Of a stretch of DNA of 54,398 bases, positions 44,619-53,881 are shown piece by piece. The DNA lies in contig NZ_BDJK01000029.1 of assembly GCF_001950255.1 (NCBI RefSeq), positions 1 through 54,398 on the forward strand. Reading direction: 5' to 3'. The stretch's first letter is position 1. Every line of letters begins with the position of its first letter. The position numbers and the translations under genes are program-made. The notes beneath the pieces are model-generated. The model saw only the letters and a program-made list of their open reading frames with translations. It ran no database searches and was not told the origin of the DNA. This DNA comes from Carboxydothermus pertinax. Lineage in GTDB: Bacteria > Bacillota > Z-2901 > Carboxydothermales > Carboxydothermaceae.

Positions 44619-45395
44619 TTGAATATTTTAGTTCTTGGTGATATTGTTGGCCGTGTAGGAAGAAAGGGTGTTAAAGAAGTAATCCCTAAAATTTTAGAAA
44701 AATACTCGGTGGATTTTATTATAGCTAACGGTGAAAATGCGGCAGGAGGTAATGGAATAACACCAGAAATTGCCAAGGAACTTTTTGCTATGGGAATAAA
44801 TGTCTTAACTATGGGTAATCATACCTGGGATAAAAAGGAATTATTTGCTATTATAAACGATGAAACCCGGATTATACGTCCAGCCAATTACCCCCCAGGT
44901 ACTCCAGGACAGGGCTACGGAATTTTTAAAGTCAAGGGTAAAAGTATTGCGGTGGTAAACTTAATGGGACGGGTTTTTATGTCCGACTTAGACTGCCCCT
45001 TTCGTAAAATGGATGAATTATTATCGGAATTACATAAGGCTGATTATATAGTTGTTGACTTTCATGCCGAGGCAACTTCCGAAAAAGTGGCTCTTGGTTG
45101 GTATTTAGATGGTAAAGTATCTTTAGTTTTTGGTACCCATACCCATGTTCCTACTGCCGATGAAAGGATTTTACCAGGGGGAACTGCTTATATTACCGAC
45201 ATTGGTATGAGCGGCCCTATAAATTCGGTCATAGGGGTAAAAACCAATTTAGTTTTGCAAAAGTTTTTAACCCAAATGCCCCAGAGATTTGAAAGTGCGA
45301 GCGGTCCTTATATTGTTTCAGGAATTGTGGTCAAACTAGGCCAAAGGGGCATGGCCGAAGATATAATCCGTATACAATATATCGAACGCGAGTAG
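44619..45395 (+). CDS. ymdB: YmdB-family metallophosphoesterase
   Basis: Calcineurin-type phosphodiesterase, in B. subtilis a 2',3'-cyclic nucleotide hydrolase that affects biofilm and motility switching. Metal motifs: LGDIVGRVGR, NGENAAGGNG, GNHTWD, DFHAEATSEK and GTHTHVPTAD. An ATG at 44604 contains the GGAGG; TTG at 44619 is eight bases after it and gives the normal short N-terminus (258 residues). The order rny-ymdB-spoVS is kept from Bacillus with one gene inserted. Confidence 0.92.
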   Translation: MNILVLGDIVGRVGRKGVKEVIPKILEKYSVDFIIANGENAAGGNGITPEIAKELFAMGINVLTMGNHTWDKKELFAIINDETRIIRPANYPPGTPGQGYGIFKVKGKSIAVVNLMGRVFMSDLDCPFRKMDELLSELHKADYIVVDFHAEATSEKVALGWYLDGKVSLVFGTHTHVPTADERILPGGTAYITDIGMSGPINSVIGVKTNLVLQKFLTQMPQRFESASGPYIVSGIVVKLGQRGMAEDIIRIQYIERE

Positions 45396-45459
45396 GCCAT
45401 TTGTCGAACTTTAACCTATAGGGGAAGCAAAAATTTTAAAAAAAATTTAAAAATAAAAA

Positions 45460-45484
45460 AGGAAATTTCATTAAGATAGCGAAT
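45460..45484 (+). promoter_or_regulatory. Sigma-H promoter of spoVS
   Basis: AGGAAAT (45460-45466), then 14 bases, then GAAT (45481-45484). This is the spacing and sequence of sigma-H promoters such as that of B. subtilis spoVG, and spoVS is known to depend on sigma-H in that species. It is preceded by an A/T-rich tract (45430-45459). Confidence 0.7.
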
Positions 45485-45534
45485 ATATTGTTATACCAAA
45501 TATAGTAAAAAACACAAACTAAGGAGGTTTGCCA

Positions 45535-45795
45535 ATGGAAGTGTTGAAAGTTTCAGCAAAGTCTAATCCAAATTCGGTAGCCGGTGCTTTAGCTGGGGTT
45601 ATCCGGGAAAGGGGCAGTGCGGAATTGCAAGCTATTGGTGCAGGGGCTATTAATCAAGCGGTAAAAGCTGTGGCGATTGCCCGGGGTTATGTAGCGCCCA
45701 GCGGCTTGGATTTGGTATGTATCCCTGCCTTCACCGACATTGTTATTGATGGTGAAGAACGGACTGCCATAAAGCTTATTATTCAGCCCCGATAA
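45535..45795 (+). CDS. spoVS: Stage V sporulation protein S
   Basis: Small (86 residues) Alba-like protein required for normal progress to stage V; it may bind nucleic acid. The sequence MEVLKVSAKSNPNSVAGALAG and ARGYVAPSGLDLVCIPAF is highly conserved in spore formers. ATG at 45535 is seven bases after AGGAGG. It stands alone between a sigma-H promoter and a strong terminator. Confidence 0.95.
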   Translation: MEVLKVSAKSNPNSVAGALAGVIRERGSAELQAIGAGAINQAVKAVAIARGYVAPSGLDLVCIPAFTDIVIDGEERTAIKLIIQPR

Positions 45796-45820
45796 ATAGT
45801 TTGGCACTTATTGAGATTTT

Positions 45821-45863
45821 ATGCCTGTTTATCTCATTAGATAGACAGGCATTTATTCTTTTT
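45821..45863 (+). terminator. Intrinsic terminator after spoVS
   Basis: ATGCCTGTTTATCT pairs with AGATAGACAGGCAT (14 bp, one G-U) around CATT; a T-rich tail follows. Confidence 0.88.
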
Positions 45864-45879
45864 TAAGGAGTGGGTTAAA

Positions 45880-46770
45880 GTGATTATTGATTGTCATTTG
45901 GATTCATTATTGTTTTATTACAATAAAAGACAAAATTTTTTTAAAGAAATTTGTCTTGATGCCCAGGCAAACTGGGATTCTTTAAAAAAGATGGATGCAA
46001 TACCATTTCTGGCAATTTATATTGAAGAAAAATATAAACCCACTCATGCTTGGGAAAGATTTTTAGAAATTTATCATTTTTACCGGGAAGATATAAATAA
46101 CCATTGCCGTTTGCAGGAAAAGCCCCGCTTTTACTTGAGTATTGAAGGTGGGGAGGTGCTAGAAAACAGTCTTTTAAAGATTGAGGTTTTAAAAGAAATG
46201 GGGATTATAGCCCTTACTCTTACCTGGAATTACCGTAATTTGATTGCTGATGGAGTACTAGAAAAAAATCCAGAAGGTCTTACCAATTTTGGCCGAAAAG
46301 TAGTGTTAGAATTAAACCGCCAAAAAATATTAATTGATGCGGCACACCTTGCTGAACCAGGTTTTTGGGATTTAATTGAACTAGCGGAAAAACCATTCCT
46401 TGTGTCTCATGCTAACGCTCGAGCCCTTTGTGATCATCCTCGGAATCTTACGGATCAGCAGATTAAAGCTTTAGCAGCAAAAGGTGGAGTAATAGGGCTT
46501 AGCTTTGTACCAGGATTTGTTTCTTTAACAAACCCTGATCTTACGCAATTAGTTGCCCATTTTGTGCATATTGCAGAAATTGCGGGAGTAGAGGTTTTAG
46601 CCCTGGGGTCTGATTTTGATGGCATGGAAGAACGCCTTTTGGGCCTGGAATGTTCAGAAAAGTACTTGGCTTTAAAAGAAAAACTACAAAAAGCAGGTTT
46701 TACTTCGGAAGAGATAGAAAAAATCTTTTATAAGAATATTGCTAGAGTTTTAGAGGAAGTGTTATATTAA
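45880..46770 (+). CDS. Membrane-dipeptidase family (M19) zinc dipeptidase
   Basis: Renal-dipeptidase-like metallopeptidase of 296 residues. The first metal motif is DCHLDS, SIEGGE follows near residue 88, then LIDAAHLAE, SHANARALCDHPRNLTDQQ and LGSDFDGM, all in the family's order. It lacks a signal peptide, as do most bacterial M19 proteins. GTG start behind AAGGAGTGGG. It could work on peptides brought in by the opp system or on modified dipeptides; no specific substrate is known. Confidence 0.88.
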   Translation: MIIDCHLDSLLFYYNKRQNFFKEICLDAQANWDSLKKMDAIPFLAIYIEEKYKPTHAWERFLEIYHFYREDINNHCRLQEKPRFYLSIEGGEVLENSLLKIEVLKEMGIIALTLTWNYRNLIADGVLEKNPEGLTNFGRKVVLELNRQKILIDAAHLAEPGFWDLIELAEKPFLVSHANARALCDHPRNLTDQQIKALAAKGGVIGLSFVPGFVSLTNPDLTQLVAHFVHIAEIAGVEVLALGSDFDGMEERLLGLECSEKYLALKEKLQKAGFTSEEIEKIFYKNIARVLEEVLY

Positions 46771-46796
46771 TTTTAAAAATTAAAGGTGGGTAGGGG

Positions 46797-47948
46797 ATGA
46801 AGTTTACCACAGGAATTTTTGATGAGTTGGCTCTACAAGTAAAAAAAATTGCAAAGGTTATGGATGTTATAAATTTAAGCATTGGAAGCCCAGATTTGCC
46901 TCCGCATCCCAAAATAATTGAAGTGTTAACCCGAGAAGTTCAAAATCCTCAAAATTATGGCTACACTTTAAATCCGGGATTAGAAGAGTTACGAGAAGCC
47001 TTGGTTTTCTGGTACCGGCATAAATACCGGGTTTTTTTAGAAGTTAACGAAACTATTGTTTTACTTGGTTCTCAAGAAGGTTTAGCTCATTTACCTCTTG
47101 CTATAATAAATCCTGGGGAATTAGTCATGGTTCCCAATCCTGGTTATCCTATATATGAAGCAGCTGCAAAGTTAGCTGGTGCTAAAATTTTTTATTATCC
47201 TCTTACTGAAGAAAATAATTTTTTATTGGAAATCGAAAAAATACCAGAAGAGATTCTTAAAGCCACTAAACTTATTTTCTTAAATTACCCTAATAATCCC
47301 CTTACTGTTCTTGCCAGTTATGATTTTTTTGAAAAAATGGTGTTTTACGCTAAAAAATATGAATTTATTGTAGTTAACGATTTAGCTTACGGTGAACTTA
47401 CCTTTGACCAAGCCAAAAGTATCAGTTTATTGGAAATTCCCGGAGCAAAGGATGTGGCCCTTGAATTTACTTCCGTTTCCAAGTCCTTTAACCTAGCTGG
47501 TATAAGGCTTGGATTTGCTGCAGGAAATCCAAAATTAATTTCTAAATTAACCTTATTAAAGTCAAACATTGATTATGGTGTTTTTAAACCTTTTCAAAAA
47601 GCTGCCATTGAAGCTTTTAAGTATCGAGATATTATTATCTCTGATTTAGTAAAAACCTATGAAAGTAGAAGAAAGGTATTAATAGATTCCTTAAAGAAAT
47701 GGGGTTGGGAAGTAAAGCCTCCCTTAAGTACAATGTTCCTTTGGGCAAAACTTCCTTCAGGCTTTTCTGACTCAAAAGCCTTTGCCTTTAACCTTCTGTC
47801 CGAAACTGGAGTAGCAGTAACCCCAGGAATTGGTTTTGGAAGTCTTGGCGAAGGATACATTCGCATGGCTTTAGTCGCTGATGAAGAGAAACTTGTAGAG
47901 GCCGCAAAGCGAATAGGTAGCTATTTACAAGGAAGGAGCATAACATGA
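46797..47948 (+). CDS. Class I/II PLP aminotransferase (DapL/AspC-like)
   Basis: A 383-residue fold-type I aminotransferase. The Schiff-base Lys is in TSVSKSFNLAGIRLGFAAG near residue 230, NPGYPIYEAAAKLAGA near 120, and the usual NYPNNPTG motif reads NYPNNPLT here. The N-terminal SIGSPDLPPHPKIIE resembles LL-diaminopimelate aminotransferases of Clostridia, which would complete the lysine route encoded upstream, but alanine, aspartate or aromatic aminotransferases are equally close by eye. It overlaps the next gene by four bases. Confidence 0.78.
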   Translation: MKFTTGIFDELALQVKKIAKVMDVINLSIGSPDLPPHPKIIEVLTREVQNPQNYGYTLNPGLEELREALVFWYRHKYRVFLEVNETIVLLGSQEGLAHLPLAIINPGELVMVPNPGYPIYEAAAKLAGAKIFYYPLTEENNFLLEIEKIPEEILKATKLIFLNYPNNPLTVLASYDFFEKMVFYAKKYEFIVVNDLAYGELTFDQAKSISLLEIPGAKDVALEFTSVSKSFNLAGIRLGFAAGNPKLISKLTLLKSNIDYGVFKPFQKAAIEAFKYRDIIISDLVKTYESRRKVLIDSLKKWGWEVKPPLSTMFLWAKLPSGFSDSKAFAFNLLSETGVAVTPGIGFGSLGEGYIRMALVADEEKLVEAAKRIGSYLQGRSIT

Positions 47949-48370
47949 AAATTGCTATAGTGGATGGGCAAGGTGGAGGAATAGGGAAGTATCTTGTAGA
48001 AAGAATACGAAAAACCTTTGGGCAAGAGATAGAAATTTTAGCCCTGGGAACTAACAGTTATGCTACTTATAATATGTTAAAAGCTGGAGCTAATGAAGGA
48101 GCTACCGGGGAATCAGCTCTGGTTTATAATCTCAATCGGGTAGATATTGTCTTAGGTCCAGTAGGGATTCTTTTTCCTTATGGAATGCTAGGGGAAATAA
48201 CTCCCGAGATGGCTAAAGCCCTTTCCTTAACTAATGCAAAAAAAATATTATTACCTTTAGCACGGGAAAATTACTTGTTTGCTGGAATTGGAGATTTGCC
48301 CCTACCCCATATGGTGGATGATTTACTTGAAATCTTAGCTGGAGAACTACAAAAAAAGAGTGGTAAATAA
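47945..48370 (+). CDS. DUF3842 family protein
   Basis: A 141-residue protein starting MKIAIVDGQGGGIGKYLVERI, a Rossmann-like nucleotide-binding start, followed by ALGTNSYATYNMLKAGANEGATGESA and a region with GPVGILFPYGMLGEITPEMA. This is the DUF3842 pattern of anaerobic Firmicutes; the function is unknown. It is coupled to the aminotransferase by a four-base overlap and faces the SASP gene across a shared hairpin. Confidence 0.75.
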   Translation: MKIAIVDGQGGGIGKYLVERIRKTFGQEIEILALGTNSYATYNMLKAGANEGATGESALVYNLNRVDIVLGPVGILFPYGMLGEITPEMAKALSLTNAKKILLPLARENYLFAGIGDLPLPHMVDDLLEILAGELQKKSGK

Positions 48371-48380
48371 TACCACTCTT
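48351..48380 (-). terminator. Terminator of the SASP gene
   Basis: AAGAGTGGTA (48356-48365) pairs with TACCACTCTT (48371-48380). On the minus strand the stem is followed by seven T. The plus side lacks a T-run, so it serves chiefly the minus-strand gene. Confidence 0.75.
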
Positions 48381-48648
48381 ATTTCTGAAGTTGTTGTTCG
48401 GCTAAGGTAATAAGCTTTTTTACCATATTACCGCCAATTTTGCCCCCTAGCCGACCTCCAACACGGCCACATTCCCGGGATGGAACTTCTCCCCAGTAGC
48501 CATCTTTAATTTGCTCGTAAATTCCAATTTCCTTTGCAGCTTCAATTTTCATCTTCTCTAATTTTTCTTTATAGGAGGCGTCATCGGTGCCGATACCTAA
48601 TTCAGCGGCAACCTCATATTTTAAATTTTCCAATGGTGATTTCACCAT
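48379..48648 (-). CDS. Alpha/beta-type small acid-soluble spore protein
   Basis: DNA-saturating spore protein, 89 residues. The two conserved blocks are LENLKYEVAAELGI, where the germination protease GPR cuts in this family, and VGGRLGGKIGGNMVKKLI, the DNA-binding half. The segment between them (YKEKLEKMKIEAAKEIGIYEQIKDGYWGEVPSRE) is longer than in classical SASPs, so this is a variant. The ATG at 48646-48648 follows GGAGGTGG by five bases; a reading five codons longer lacks a site. The start codon is inside a hairpin. Confidence 0.85.
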   Translation of the reverse strand: MVKSPLENLKYEVAAELGIGTDDASYKEKLEKMKIEAAKEIGIYEQIKDGYWGEVPSRECGRVGGRLGGKIGGNMVKKLITLAEQQLQK

Positions 48649-48650
48649 TG
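48631..48650 (-). promoter_or_regulatory. Hairpin over the SASP start codon
   Basis: CAATGGTG (48631-48638) and CACCATTG (48643-48650) are perfect complements around four bases; with the inner pair the arms are nine long. In the message the AUG falls in the 5' arm while the Shine-Dalgarno stays free upstream. This suggests control of translation initiation or of message stability. Confidence 0.5.
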
Positions 48651-48666
48651 TTACCACCTCCAATTA

Positions 48667-48695
48667 TATTTTGTAACAAATTCAAGAATTTATTC
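48667..48695 (-). promoter_or_regulatory. Sigma-G type promoter candidate for the SASP gene
   Basis: On the minus strand GAATA (48695-48691) is followed after 17 bases by CAAAATA (48673-48667), five of seven matches to CATWHTA. SASP genes are normally forespore-specific. The start would lie only a base or two from the Shine-Dalgarno, which weakens the call. Confidence 0.3.
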
Positions 48696-48734
48696 GGACA
48701 TATTTTAGATAACCCGTATAATTTTTTCAAAATG

Positions 48735-48743
48735 TGATATAAT
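48735..48743 (+). promoter_or_regulatory. Extended -10 promoter for guaB
   Basis: TGATATAAT is a perfect extended -10; no -35 is apparent. It lies 28 bases ahead of the guaB start. Confidence 0.6.
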
Positions 48744-48749
48744 TGATAA

Positions 48750-51070
<2,321 letters not shown>

Positions 51071-51098
51071 AGCATTCCCTCCGTAATGGGTGATAATG

Positions 51099-52385
51099 AT
51101 GTTAGAAATAATTCTAGACTTAATAAATTACCTGAGAAAGCAAGGAGTATCCTGTTCTCTAGCAGAAACATTAGACTTTTTTTATGCTCTTGGGGAAGTA
51201 AAACAACCTTTAAATTTTACAAACTTCAAGAATATTGCCAAAACGACTTTGGCAAAAACTTTTGAACAGCAAAAAATTTTGGATGATGTTTTTTCCTTTC
51301 TTCTCATTGAAGATTATAACTTAAATTTATCTATCTTTAAAGATAAAGGCGAAGATATTGGAGATTTGGGGCTGCCTTCCGGGCAGCTTGGACAAACCGA
51401 TAGTTTATATTTTCTCCTTCGAATAAAAAGCACCGACGAACTCAAAAAACTTTTAGAAGCTGAGGAAAACTGGTCAGAAGATCTTAAAGAATTTTTAACA
51501 AAGGCTAAGAGGAAAATAAATTGGTATGAAAATCTTTATAATTTAGAAAAAAAATTTGGTAAAGAAATACGGCAGGAAACCGAACAGGAGTTAGAAAAAT
51601 ACTTAATTTACTTTTTTAAAAGAAAAACCATTAAAAATACGCCATTAAGTACTGCAGTAGATTTAACGGAGAAAAGCCTTTTAGAAATCGATCCATTGGA
51701 AAAAGCTCTTTTAGAGAGCTATCTTAAAAAAATAGCTAAAAGTTTAGCCTGGAAAAAAAGTTACCGGAAAAAGTTAGCCAAAGCTGGAGTATTTAACGGA
51801 CCAAATACCTTACGCGCTTCCTTAAAAACCGGAGGTATACCTTTAAATATTTTTGCTCATAAATATAAATTAAAGCCAGCAGAAATTATTGTTCTTTTAG
51901 ATGTTAGCGGCTCGATGGCCGATTACTCCAGCTTTTTTTTAAAGTTTACTTATCATATTGCCTCGCGCTTTCAAAAAATAAATCTATTCTTATTTGTTGA
52001 TAAGGTGACTGAGGTGACTTTTCTCTTAAAACTGCCTTATCAAGAGTTTATCAAAGCTTTAGAAAAAGAAAAGTTAAGTTACACAGGCTTTTCGGACTAC
52101 AGCCGTACTTTTAAGGAATTTCTTCAAAATAGGCCCAAACTTTTGGGGAGAGAAAAAATATTAATTATTTTAGGGGATGGAAAAAACAACTGGAAAGATT
52201 CGGGGGTGGAATATTTAGAGGAAATAAAAAAAAGAGTAAAAAAAATATTTTGGTTAACCCCATTATCTCCCGAAGAAAGATTAAAAAACGACTGTGTATT
52301 AAATGAGTACCAGCCGTTTATCGATAAACTTTTTTTATGCCGAAGCTTAAAAGATATACAAAAATTCTATCGGGAATTATTTTAA
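51099..52385 (+). CDS. VWA-domain protein, CoxE-like, second copy
   Basis: A 428-residue protein similar in layout to the one at 6865: helical N-terminal half, then a VWA domain with MIDAS motif LLDVSGSM near residue 266 and ILGDGKNNW further on. ATG at 51099 is five bases after GGTGA; starts at 51090 and 51096 are too close to that site. Probably works with the divergent MoxR ATPase. Its promoter must lie within the 5' part of the MoxR gene, or upstream transcription must run antisense to it. Confidence 0.82.
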   Translation: MLEIILDLINYLRKQGVSCSLAETLDFFYALGEVKQPLNFTNFKNIAKTTLAKTFEQQKILDDVFSFLLIEDYNLNLSIFKDKGEDIGDLGLPSGQLGQTDSLYFLLRIKSTDELKKLLEAEENWSEDLKEFLTKAKRKINWYENLYNLEKKFGKEIRQETEQELEKYLIYFFKRKTIKNTPLSTAVDLTEKSLLEIDPLEKALLESYLKKIAKSLAWKKSYRKKLAKAGVFNGPNTLRASLKTGGIPLNIFAHKYKLKPAEIIVLLDVSGSMADYSSFFLKFTYHIASRFQKINLFLFVDKVTEVTFLLKLPYQEFIKALEKEKLSYTGFSDYSRTFKEFLQNRPKLLGREKILIILGDGKNNWKDSGVEYLEEIKKRVKKIFWLTPLSPEERLKNDCVLNEYQPFIDKLFLCRSLKDIQKFYRELF

Positions 52386-52483
52386 AAAAATATTAGTAAA
52401 TAATTTTTTTGTTATATTTTGGCGAAAGGTTTTTTATAAAGATACAAATTTCTTTGCAGGAAAAAAATGCCAAATAATTGAAT

Positions 52484-52520
52484 AATACTACCATCAGCAA
52501 AATAATGAGGTGGTAGTATT
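52484..52520 (+). promoter_or_regulatory. Hairpin covering the Shine-Dalgarno and start of the next gene
   Basis: AATACTACCATC (52484-52495) pairs with GAGGTAGTATT-type sequence at 52509-52520: ten perfect pairs AATACTACCA / TGGTAGTATT plus a G-U and a C-G. The right arm includes part of GAGGTGG and the first bases of the TTG start at 52519, so the ribosome site would be hidden when the hairpin forms. It could equally be a dimeric repressor operator. Confidence 0.5.
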
Positions 52521-53853
52521 GCGCTTGGCCAAAAACTTAAATTCTTTAACAGATATTTTAAAAACGGTACTCTGTTATTTTCCTTATCTATCAGAGGAAG
52601 AACTGGTGGGTTATGTTCGGGCCAAAATGTTAAAAGAGTTATCTTATAAAGAAATCTTAGAAAAAACCCGCAACTGTTTACAGCAAAACCCTTGTTTTTT
52701 TCTAAACGAAGATGGGTTTTGGGCGGTTCGCAAAGAAGGGCTGAGAGAAAATGACTCGTTTTTTAAGCAAATCTTAATTAGTAAAAAGTCCCAGAAGTAT
52801 ACTTTTAAGGATAAGAAAAATAAAAAAGTACAGCAATTATCCCGCGACAGCCGTTTTGTGCAATTAGATGATGGGTCATGGGCGTTAACTTACTGGGTAA
52901 TTAATGAAAGCGATTTTTTATTGCGGGAGAAAGTTGCCCGGGAATTAATGATCGAAGAACTGACCTTAGAGAAGTTGGCAAAAAGGCTTAATTCATGTGA
53001 AGCTAAAGTGCTAAATGTTTTAAAAAAATATCCCTTTTTTGAGCAAAATCAATATGGCTTTTATCAAATAAACCACAAGCTAAAAAAGGCTTATGCCCAG
53101 GCTTCCTTAAAGTACATGGATGCCATAAGGAAAATTAAAAAATTTTATCAAAAGGAAAAATTAAAAGTTAATTCCCACTGGTTGAGTCAGGCTCAGGAAG
53201 CCTTAGAGCAGGCGGCTGCGGCCAAGGTCATGTATCAAAAAAATCAAGAAGAGTTAACGGAATTAATGGAAAAAGTAGCGGAAAAAGATTTTCTTTTAGC
53301 CCTTCGGCGGGAAGAATTAATCCGCTTAAGCCGGGAAAAGGAAAAACTAAAAAGAAAAGCGGACAGCATCCTCTATCAGTGCCGGCTCTGGCATGCAAGA
53401 TACCAGCGGGTTATCCGGGATAAAGAAGAGCTTTTGGTAATTAAAGAAAAATTGGAAAATTCTGTAGTAAATATGTTTCAAAAATTAAACGCTTACCGGG
53501 AAAAAGATAAGGAAAACCGCCAAAAGCTTTTTGAGCTGAAAAATAATTTTGGCGAAAAAGTCGCCAAGCTTGAAAAGGAAGTAATTGAAGTCCAGGAGCA
53601 GTTAAAAAAAGCCGAGGAAAGCTGGCAGAAAAAAGAAAAGAAATTAAGGCAAGATTTGGAGCGTTACTCCCTTGACTTAGGATTCCTTTTAAATGAAAAG
53701 GAATCCCTGGAAAAGCGAGAAAAAGAGCTTTTAGAAGAAATTAAAGAGCAAAAACAGATATTAAAGCATTATGAGGAACTTTTAAGTAAGCCAATTATAC
53801 GTGTTTTATGTAAGTTAATCAACTGGTGGCAAAGAATAACTGTAACCTCTTAA
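52519..53853 (+). CDS. Winged-helix repeat and coiled-coil protein, unknown function
   Basis: A 444-residue protein that I cannot assign to a named family. Residues 1-185 hold three similar units, each a small helical stretch ending in a strand pair with an aromatic tip (FFLNEDGFWAV; FVQLDDGSWAL; FFEQNQYGFYQI), reminiscent of HARE-HTH/winged-helix domains. From about 190 to 430 it is a highly charged coiled coil rich in Lys, Glu and Leu. A short hydrophobic/basic tail (IIRVLCKLINWWQRI) ends it, possibly membrane-associated. TTG at 52519 is five bases after GAGGTGG. Confidence 0.7.
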   Translation: MRLAKNLNSLTDILKTVLCYFPYLSEEELVGYVRAKMLKELSYKEILEKTRNCLQQNPCFFLNEDGFWAVRKEGLRENDSFFKQILISKKSQKYTFKDKKNKKVQQLSRDSRFVQLDDGSWALTYWVINESDFLLREKVARELMIEELTLEKLAKRLNSCEAKVLNVLKKYPFFEQNQYGFYQINHKLKKAYAQASLKYMDAIRKIKKFYQKEKLKVNSHWLSQAQEALEQAAAAKVMYQKNQEELTELMEKVAEKDFLLALRREELIRLSREKEKLKRKADSILYQCRLWHARYQRVIRDKEELLVIKEKLENSVVNMFQKLNAYREKDKENRQKLFELKNNFGEKVAKLEKEVIEVQEQLKKAEESWQKKEKKLRQDLERYSLDLGFLLNEKESLEKREKELLEEIKEQKQILKHYEELLSKPIIRVLCKLINWWQRITVTS

Positions 53854-53854
53854 T

Positions 53855-53881
53855 GCTCTCCTTGCGGGAGCTTTTAATTTT
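53855..53881 (+). terminator. Intrinsic terminator after the coiled-coil gene
   Basis: GCTCTC / GGGAGC (one G-U) with a CTTGC loop, then TTTTAATTTTTT. Confidence 0.75.
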
